Source: Bacillota bacterium (GTDB taxonomy: Bacteria; Bacillota; Clostridia; Christensenellales; CAG-138). Taken from it: 53,854 nt of DNA. Numbering within the stretch: position 1 is the first letter of the stretch; every line of letters begins with the position of its first letter. Below, in pieces: positions 48,376-53,854 of this stretch. Below the pieces are notes generated by a model. It had not been told where the DNA came from. It worked only from the letters and a program-made list of their open reading frames with translations, and ran no database searches. Where the stretch lies: contig JAEWYO010000010.1 of assembly GCA_023395595.1 (NCBI GenBank), positions 1-53,854 of the forward strand, given 5' to 3'. A program made the position numbers and the translations under genes.

Positions 48376-48542
48376 GCATCCTCCGATGATCATCCGCGTC
48401 AAAGGGCAGCTGCCTCTTCGCCTGCGAACGAGTTGTGGTTTCATTTTAGTCTGAACGACGGCGCATTACAAGCGCGTGCGATGCACGGCTCGCGAAATAT
48501 TTAGTAAAATAAGTCTTGCCGTTTTTTACTTCGAGAGACTCA

Positions 48543-48572
48543 ATAAAAAAAGGCGGGGAAAACCCGCCTGAA
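48543..48572 (-). terminator. Terminator of the DegV gene
   Basis: AGGCGGG (48551-48557) and CCCGCCT (48563-48569) form a 7-bp stem followed on the - strand by TTTTTTT. Confidence 0.85.
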
Positions 48573-48618
48573 GAAATCCGTTTAGCAAGATTTGCGGGCG
48601 CAGCCCGTTATCTCCTGT

Positions 48619-49482
48619 TTACCGCTCGTTGCCGACGAAGAACAGCGCGATGGTGCCGGGGCCGGAGTGCGCGCCGATGCTGGTGCCGATGTCGTCGATG
48701 TGCACCATCATGCTCGGATATTTCTCGTGCACGAGGGTTGCGACATATTCCGCATCCGTTTTGGAGGCGCAGTGACCGATGAATACGGTGTCCGTGACCG
48801 TGGTGTCCACGGTTTTCTCCATCCGCTCAAACAGCGCGCGGAGCGATTTTTTTCTGCCCTGCACCTTTTCGACCGCGACGAGATAGCCTTCGTTGTCCAC
48901 ATGCATGACAGGCTTGATGTTGAGGATCGTCGCGATGGCGGCGGTGGCTCCGCTGATGCGTCCGCCGCGCTTGAGATAGACCAGATCGTCCACCGTGAAC
49001 CAGTGGACAAAGCGAAGCTTGTTGTCCTCTACCCATTTGGCGAGCGCGTCGAGGGAGAGGTCATGCTTGCGCGCGGCATAATAGACGAGAAGCCCTTCGC
49101 CGAGGGATGCGGAGCAGGAGTCGATCACGACAACCTTGCGTGCAGGATATTTTGCCTTGAGTTCTTCCGCTGCAGAAAGCGCGCTCTGCACCGTGCCGGA
49201 GAGCTTGGAGGAAAAGCCGATGTAGAGGATGTCTTCGCCGGCCTGGAGCACGGGCTCGAACGCCTCGATAAAAGCAAATGTGTTGACCTGCGCGGTGGTG
49301 ACGGGGATTCCCGCGCGCATTTTTTCGAAGAATGTTTCGATGGGCATGTCCGAACGGCCGGGGATATAGAAATATTCTTTCTCCTCCATGGTGAATCCCA
49401 TCGGGAGTACGGTGACATGCAGCTGCTCGGCAAAACTTGCCGGAAGGTCGCTGGTTGCGTCGGTAAAGATACGATAACTCAT
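48619..49482 (-). CDS. DegV family fatty-acid-binding protein
   Basis: This 287-residue protein begins MSYRIFTDATSDLPASFAEQ, the DegV start. PVTTAQVNTFAFIEAFEPVL, the phosphate-loop-like IGFSSKLSGTVQSA and VIDSCSASLGEGLLV are conserved blocks. Members bind a fatty acid and, in Firmicutes with fatty acid kinase FakA, act as FakB, bringing acyl groups to FakA. No fakA is in the window. The start at 49482 fits the family; the frame is open to 49557. It is a single gene with its own terminator. Confidence 0.92.
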   Translation of the reverse strand: MSYRIFTDATSDLPASFAEQLHVTVLPMGFTMEEKEYFYIPGRSDMPIETFFEKMRAGIPVTTAQVNTFAFIEAFEPVLQAGEDILYIGFSSKLSGTVQSALSAAEELKAKYPARKVVVIDSCSASLGEGLLVYYAARKHDLSLDALAKWVEDNKLRFVHWFTVDDLVYLKRGGRISGATAAIATILNIKPVMHVDNEGYLVAVEKVQGRKKSLRALFERMEKTVDTTVTDTVFIGHCASKTDAEYVATLVHEKYPSMMVHIDDIGTSIGAHSGPGTIALFFVGNER

Positions 49483-49557
49483 GCGTTGCCTCGTTTCCGC
49501 GCGCCGATGAGCGCGCAAATTTGATACGGGGTTGTTCAGCGTTTTTGTGCGTTCCAA

Positions 49558-49873
49558 ACATCACGAATCAAAATGATTGCTTTTATTTTACCGTGGTTTA
49601 CTGTCTCTGGCAAGCGTTTCGCGCTACGCGTGATTGGAAAACCGCAACCAGAACCACGGAGTGTCTGTTATTCATCAGTGAGTTGTGATAGTATCGTTGT
49701 GACAATCGTGTTTTTGTCCATTTTGCGGCTTTTGCGCAAAAGCTCTCGCTTTTTGCGGCAGAGCGCGTGAGGCTGTGCTATAATAGCGCTGCGCGTTCAA
49801 ACGCGTAAATAGAGATACGTAACAGAAATCTGTGTTTTCATAACGCAACGTTTTTTAGGGAGAGTGGATTGCA
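49558..49873. other. Gap between degV and the DUF1461 gene
   Basis: This divergent gap of 316 bases contains TATAAT at 49779-49784 with an upstream TG (extended -10), a plausible promoter for the gene at 49874 although the -35 is weak. No gene or RNA was recognised. Confidence 0.5.
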
Positions 49874-51004
49874 ATGAGAAAGCTCATTTCCGTCGGAATG
49901 GCGACGCTGGCCTCCATACTGCTGATTTTTATCGTGGTGTTTACCTCCATTGGTGTGGTCATCAACGACGAAACGTTTGTGAACAACGAGTTCACCAAGC
50001 TTGCCGTGGGTTCAAAGATGGGCATCAGCAACACGGACCTCGTGAGCTCCTTCACCCGCCTGGTGGACTATATGGAGGGCAAAGCGCCGGATATCAACGT
50101 GACCGTTACGATCAACGGCACCCCCGCGCAGATGTTTGACTATCCGCAGGAAGCGGAGCACATGGTGGATGTGCAAAAGCTTTACACCACAATCGCCTCC
50201 TATCGAGACGTCAGCGTACTGGTGATGCTGATTCTCTTCCTCTTTGCGGCGGTGATCAATTTCCGCAAGGCACCGCAGTATCTGGCGCAGGGGTATCTCT
50301 CCGGCTCGTTTGTGTTCCTGCTGATCTTCGGCTTTGTCGGCACATGGGCGGCGCTGGATTTCTCCAATTTCTGGACGTTTTTCCACGAGATGTTTTTCTG
50401 GAACGATCTGTGGCTCTTTGACGGAACGCAAAGCCGCATGATCAACATGCTTCCGGAGAAGATCTTCTCGGACATCATCGGCCAGGTCGGGCTGTATTCC
50501 GGCATCGTGATTCTTGCGCTGATCGCGCTGAGCATCGTAGCGCTCGTGCTCGCATCCGACGGTTACAAGCGCAACCGCGCGATTGCCCAGGCGCGCAAAA
50601 AAGCGCGCGAGAGCGCAACGGCAGCGCGCAAGAAGGCGCGAGACGACGCACGCAAAGCGCTGGAAGAAGAAAAGCGCCTCTCCGAGAAGCGTGCACGCAT
50701 TGCCGCCAACAAGGCAAAGAAGCAGGCGGCGGCGGAAGCGGCGGCCGAGGAAGCGGAGCAGCAGCGCCTCCGCGAAGAAAAGCGTGCAAAAAAGCGTGCT
50801 GCGGCGGAAGCGGCGGCACAACAGGCGGCGCAGCAGCCCGCACAGCAGCCACAGGCAAAAGCGACTCCCGCACCGGCAGCAGCGCCTGCGCGAGAGGCGC
50901 GCCCGACCCGCACAGAACAGCCCTCGCAAAAGAGCGCAAAACCCGCAGGCAAACCGCAGAAGAAGAAAAACGTCCACGACGACACGGGATTTCTGGACGA
51001 TTGA
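49874..51004 (+). CDS. TIGR01906/DUF1461 membrane protein with Ala/Lys-rich tail
   Basis: This 376-residue protein has about four membrane helices: 8-29, 113-130, 141-163 and 208-228. A loop after the third helix with FHEMFFWNDLWLFD and MINMLPEKIFSDI is the hallmark of DUF1461 (TIGR01906). The last ~145 residues are a highly charged stretch of Ala, Lys, Arg, Glu and Gln (about 232-320), probably a long coiled coil, then Pro/Ala/Gln-rich low complexity ending in a KKK and acidic tip. The tail is not a usual part of the family. Function unknown. Confidence 0.78.
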   Translation: MRKLISVGMATLASILLIFIVVFTSIGVVINDETFVNNEFTKLAVGSKMGISNTDLVSSFTRLVDYMEGKAPDINVTVTINGTPAQMFDYPQEAEHMVDVQKLYTTIASYRDVSVLVMLILFLFAAVINFRKAPQYLAQGYLSGSFVFLLIFGFVGTWAALDFSNFWTFFHEMFFWNDLWLFDGTQSRMINMLPEKIFSDIIGQVGLYSGIVILALIALSIVALVLASDGYKRNRAIAQARKKARESATAARKKARDDARKALEEEKRLSEKRARIAANKAKKQAAAEAAAEEAEQQRLREEKRAKKRAAAEAAAQQAAQQPAQQPQAKATPAPAAAPAREARPTRTEQPSQKSAKPAGKPQKKKNVHDDTGFLDD

Positions 51005-51069
51005 GGATTTGGGGTTTCTTGCGGCTGCGCCGCAGGCGCTTGGCGAATTCCCGGTTGTTGAAGTGTTGT

Positions 51070-51210
51070 GCGGGCGGATGCTATCCACCCCTACAGACCT
51101 CTCGTTGTACGGCGGGTGAATTTTTGATAGATATTATCGCAAGAACCATTCACAAGGTTGTTTGAGGATCGGCTCAAGCCGCCTGTAGGGGCGGATAGCA
51201 TCCGCCCGCG
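51070..51210. mobile_element. Small element with 27-bp inverted repeats, MITE-like
   Basis: The ends 51070-51096 (starting GCGGGCGGATGCTATCC) and 51184-51210 are inverted repeats of each other over 27 bases with one mismatch, enclosing 87 bases. No open frame is inside. It lies between the DUF1461 gene and tsaD. This could be a miniature inverted-repeat element or another kind of intergenic repeat; clear target-site duplications were not seen. Confidence 0.6.
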
Positions 51211-51262
51211 GGAACCATGTCCCTAACCAAAAATACATTAACCTTTTTCACTTGAGGAAGAC

Positions 51263-52357
51263 ATGACACACTATGAACGCGCGGCGCAGGAAAAGCTGGA
51301 TGCAATCCGGCAAAAAGAACACGTGCGCATACTTGCAATTGAAACCTCCTGCGATGAGACAGCCGCCGCCGTGGTCGAAAACGGGCGGACGGTCCTCTCC
51401 AACGCGGTGCATACGCAGATTCCGCTGCACGTGCCCTTTGGCGGCGTGGTGCCGGAGATTGCCTCCCGCAGCCATGTGCAGAAGATCGGCTCCGTCGTGC
51501 GCCTCGCGCTGGACGAGGCGAATCTATCGCTTGGCGAACTAGACGCAATCGCCGTGACCAACGGGCCCGGGCTCGTCGGCGCGCTGCTGGTTGGGCTGAG
51601 CTACGCAAAAGGACTTGCCTACGCTTCCGGGCTGCCGTTTCTTGGCGTGCATCATATCGCCTCGCATATCGCGGCAAACTATCTGACCTATCCCGCTCTG
51701 GAGCCGCCGTTTACCTGCCTCGTGGCGTCCGGTGGGCACAGCCACATCATTGCCGTGGAGGATTATGACCGCTATCGCCTGATCGGGCACACGCGGGACG
51801 ACGCGGCAGGCGAGGCGTTTGACAAAGTTGCCCGCGTGCTGGGGTTGCGCTATCCCGGCGGGCCAAACCTTGAAAAACTCGCGCGGGAAGGGGACCCGAC
51901 CCGCTATCGCTTTCACTCTGCATTTAATGAAGGAGAAGGGTTCGACTTCAGCTTCTCCGGCATCAAGACCGCGGTGGTCAACCGCCTCCACAACGCCGAG
52001 CAGGCGGGCGAAACGGTCAACCGCGCCGACCTTGCCGCCTCGTTTCAGAAGACGGTGGTGGACATCCTCGCGGAGAAATCCGTCCGCGCGGCAAAGGCGC
52101 AGGCAGGCGAAGTGGGCAGAAAGCTCGCGCTGGCTGGCGGCGTTTCGGCAAACCGCGCGCTGCGCGAGGCGATGGAAACGCGCGCAAAAGCCGCAGGAAT
52201 CGCGTTTTACTGTCCCGACTTTGCGTATTGCACGGACAACGCGGCGATGGTTGGCAGCGCGGCTTATGGAAAGCTTCTGCGCGGGCAAACGGATTCCTTC
52301 GCGCTCAACGCTGTGCCGTATCTTTCGATTGAAGAGAGCATCGCAACCGGGGCATGA
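51263..52357 (+). CDS. tsaD: tRNA N6-adenosine threonylcarbamoyltransferase TsaD
   Basis: This 364-residue enzyme installs the threonylcarbamoyl group on A37 of ANN-decoding tRNAs. It begins (after a 20-residue extension) VRILAIETSCDETAAAVVENG. The metal motif is HHIASH (His131 and His135), and LVASGGHSHII, GRDDAAGEAFDKVAR-like and LALAGGVSANRALRE blocks are present. It is complete and should be active with TsaB and TsaE, which are not in this window. GAGGAAGAC precedes the ATG. Confidence 0.96.
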   Translation: MTHYERAAQEKLDAIRQKEHVRILAIETSCDETAAAVVENGRTVLSNAVHTQIPLHVPFGGVVPEIASRSHVQKIGSVVRLALDEANLSLGELDAIAVTNGPGLVGALLVGLSYAKGLAYASGLPFLGVHHIASHIAANYLTYPALEPPFTCLVASGGHSHIIAVEDYDRYRLIGHTRDDAAGEAFDKVARVLGLRYPGGPNLEKLAREGDPTRYRFHSAFNEGEGFDFSFSGIKTAVVNRLHNAEQAGETVNRADLAASFQKTVVDILAEKSVRAAKAQAGEVGRKLALAGGVSANRALREAMETRAKAAGIAFYCPDFAYCTDNAAMVGSAAYGKLLRGQTDSFALNAVPYLSIEESIATGA

Positions 52358-52387
52358 CAATCCCTCTGATCCGATCGGTTTCTTCCA

Positions 52388-52424
52388 CAGAGCGTGCGGC
52401 TGGGCTGCACGCTCTGTTTTTTAT
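52388..52424 (+). terminator. tsaD terminator
   Basis: CAGAGCGTGC (52388-52397) and GCACGCTCTG (52407-52416) form a 10-bp stem followed by TTTTTT. Confidence 0.9.
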
Positions 52425-52665
52425 GCTGTTTGGGAATCAAACACCGTTCGCGTAACAGCGCGGCAATTCGAATACGATTTCGCGAAGAACAAGTGTGCTT
52501 GGCAGTGGGGGAAAGAGATTAAAAAAGACATGGTTTCCGATAAAAATTCAGAAAAATGTACTTGTTACAGCGTTGTTTTGACAGTGCTTCTTGCAAATTT
52601 TACCGGTCACAATCAAGCCATATTTGCATAGTGAGTGAGTGCTGCTGCGTTCCTTTTTACAATTT

Positions 52666-52774
52666 TTCTCCACATTGCACCCTCCATATTCAAAGCGGAA
52701 AGTGTGGAAAACCACCAAAAAACGCGCAATTCAACGACTATTTTGGTGGATAACTATGTGGATGGTGTGGATAG
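52666..52774. promoter_or_regulatory. Cluster of near-consensus DnaA boxes
   Basis: One-mismatch boxes lie at 52666-52674 (TTCTCCACA), 52703-52711 (TGTGGAAAA), 52745-52753 (GGTGGATAA) and 52766-52774 (TGTGGATAG), with a weaker one at 52757-52765. None is perfect. Confidence 0.45.
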
Positions 52775-53018
52775 ACCCGTGAATATGCACCAAAAAGCGA
52801 AGAATATCTATACAAGCACATTTTCCTGCTTTGTGCAGGCAGCTGCATGGCAAATTCGCCACAATTGCAAAACGAATTGTGACAACCGGCTGGTTTTGAA
52901 GGCGGTGCGCGCGCCACACGTGATCGCAAACACACAACCAAACCGTAACAATCGCGCGAGCGAAATCGGCGCGCGCAGAGTGCATGTAATAAAGCAAGGC
53001 AGTGTTTTCGCTAGCGCG

Positions 53019-53048
53019 CAAAAACGCCCGCTTTCGCGGGCGCATCGT
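53019..53048 (-). terminator. Terminator of the TVP38-family gene
   Basis: CGCCCGC (53025-53031) and GCGGGCG (53036-53042) with a four-base loop, followed on the - strand by TTTTTG. Confidence 0.85.
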
Positions 53049-53077
53049 GCTGGATTGAGCCGGTTGGCGGTAACGGT

Positions 53078-53854
53078 TTAATTACGGGGTCCGTCTGCGG
53101 ATGGAGCGGAATCCGGCGCGGGTTCGCCTACCGGTTCGACGGGGTATTCCGCAAGCCGCTGGGCTGCAAGCGCCTTTGCCGCCTCCGCAAACGCTTGCTT
53201 CTTCTGTGCCCGTTGATAAAAGAAGAGGCAGACGCCGGAGACAAGCGCCGTCGCGGCATACACGAGGATTGCAAGCGTATAGTTCTGCAAACCCAGCGCG
53301 TTGCCGCTGATGGTGCTGGTGACAATCGACGGAATCCGCGCGATGCTCGTGAGCACAATCCACGGCAGAAGGCGAATCTTCGTCAGCCCAGCAACATAGG
53401 TCAGCAGGTCTTTGGGTGTGCCGGGGATGAGGAAGAGCACGAACGCCGCGGCGTTGAGCGCTTTTTCATCCCGCAGATATTTCATGGAGTTGATCTTTTC
53501 GCGCGGGAAGAACACCTCGACCGCCTTGACGCCGATCTTGCGCACAAAGAGGAACACGATGGTTGTGCCAAGCGCAAGCCCGATCCAAACCAGAACCGTG
53601 CCCCAAACCGCGCCGAAGGCATAGCCCGCGGCGAGCTCAAACGGCTCTCCCGGAATAAAGGCGATGACCACCTGCAAGATGAGCAGGCCGATGAAGATCA
53701 GCTTGCCCCAGAAGCCGCGCGCGTCTACCCAGGCGCGAAACGAGGCGGGGTCGCCAAGCGTTTTGACGATCGGTCCGCCGACGAAGATGGTCAGTAGAAT
53801 GAGCACGACGACAAACACCACGATGGACGCGATCGCGGCAATCTTTTGCCCGCG
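53078..53854 (-). CDS. TVP38/TMEM64 (SNARE-associated, VTT domain) membrane protein, 5' end beyond window
   Basis: At least 259 codons are visible and the frame stays open to the right edge, so the start lies outside the window. The protein has five or six membrane helices. The VTT-domain core is IAFIPGEPFELAAGYAFGAVWGTVLVWIGLALGTTIVF, and FLIPGTPKDLLTYVAGLTKIR is the matching second motif with the re-entrant loops. Members act as lipid scramblases or undecaprenyl-phosphate flippases in the wider DedA/VTT superfamily; the role here is not known. The C-terminus is Ala/Pro/Glu-rich and cytoplasmic. Confidence 0.88.
   Translation of the reverse strand, partial: RGQKIAAIASIVVFVVVLILLTIFVGGPIVKTLGDPASFRAWVDARGFWGKLIFIGLLILQVVIAFIPGEPFELAAGYAFGAVWGTVLVWIGLALGTTIVFLFVRKIGVKAVEVFFPREKINSMKYLRDEKALNAAAFVLFLIPGTPKDLLTYVAGLTKIRLLPWIVLTSIARIPSIVTSTISGNALGLQNYTLAILVYAATALVSGVCLFFYQRAQKKQAFAEAAKALAAQRLAEYPVEPVGEPAPDSAPSADGPRN

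Larger units (their letters stand above)
52358..53077. other. Gap between tsaD and the TVP38-family gene
   Basis: This 720-base gap holds the tsaD terminator (52388-52422), a cluster of near-consensus DnaA boxes (52666-52774) and the terminator of the downstream - strand gene (53021-53045). An open frame from 52635 to 53081 has no SD and runs through that terminator; I do not count it as a gene. Confidence 0.6.

Noticed and set aside
52635..53081. 148-codon open frame after tsaD
   Set aside because: It crosses a terminator and DnaA-like boxes and has no SD.
1..53854. tRNA or rRNA genes
   Set aside because: None could be recognised by eye; a tRNA covariance search would be needed to exclude a missed tRNA.

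Overview
The window looks like the replication-origin region of an anaerobic, Gram-positive bacterium of the Bacillota, probably class Clostridia. The evidence is dnaA and dnaN with an origin between them, ParABS with three parS sites, AddAB rather than RecBCD, an FMN-riboswitch-controlled ECF riboflavin transporter, PerR next to rubrerythrin, an LPQTG surface protein with its sortase, and strong Shine-Dalgarno (SD) sequences. Coding regions are moderately GC-rich and gaps between genes are AT-rich. No rRNA, tRNA, prophage, CRISPR array or transposase gene was recognised. Order and genus cannot be named from this sequence.

Left arm (1-6599): three tandem paralogous secreted PepSY-like proteins (- strand, overlapping stops and starts), a cobalamin adenosyltransferase, a small membrane protein with a parS-like site upstream, a GNAT acetyltransferase, and a tightly overlapping - strand operon of alpha/beta hydrolase, DUF951 protein and two type I signal peptidases. 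Origin block (6600-12026): dnaA, an intergenic oriC with DnaA boxes, dnaN, three parS sites, soj (parA) and spo0J (parB). The usual rnpA/rpmH/recF/gyrB neighbours are absent. Next comes a complex leader with Asp codons, hairpin, terminator and a second mini-ORF in front of an archaeal-type aspartyl-tRNA synthetase.

Right arm: carbamate kinase, murA (perhaps leaderless), a cluster of DnaA boxes, thpR-addB-addA, riboswitch-ribU, perR-rubrerythrin, lon-engB (behind a CIRCE-like site), an acidic zinc-ribbon protein with a perfect operator-like dyad plus a metallophosphoesterase, a membrane protein with five zinc ribbons, a secreted hydrolase, phosphoglucomutase, an ECF sigma factor/anti-sigma pair, and an XRE regulator with six 29-residue repeats preceded by a 49-residue ORF. 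After these come gdhA (followed by a duplicated scrap of its own 3' end), a cluster of tiny proteins (a Nif11-like 64-mer and two paralogous two-helix membrane proteins), sortase plus its LPQTG substrate, a TGS-containing nucleoside kinase, a CBS/DRTGG/DHH pyrophosphatase, a DegV protein, a DUF1461 membrane protein, tsaD, and a partial TVP38/SNARE-associated protein at the right edge.

Most of the window is housekeeping. The most unusual content is regulatory or very small: the aspS leader, the tiny-protein cluster, the repeat-bearing XRE protein, extra DnaA-box clusters away from oriC, an outlying parS-like site, two putative leaderless genes, and several families of short intergenic repeats.
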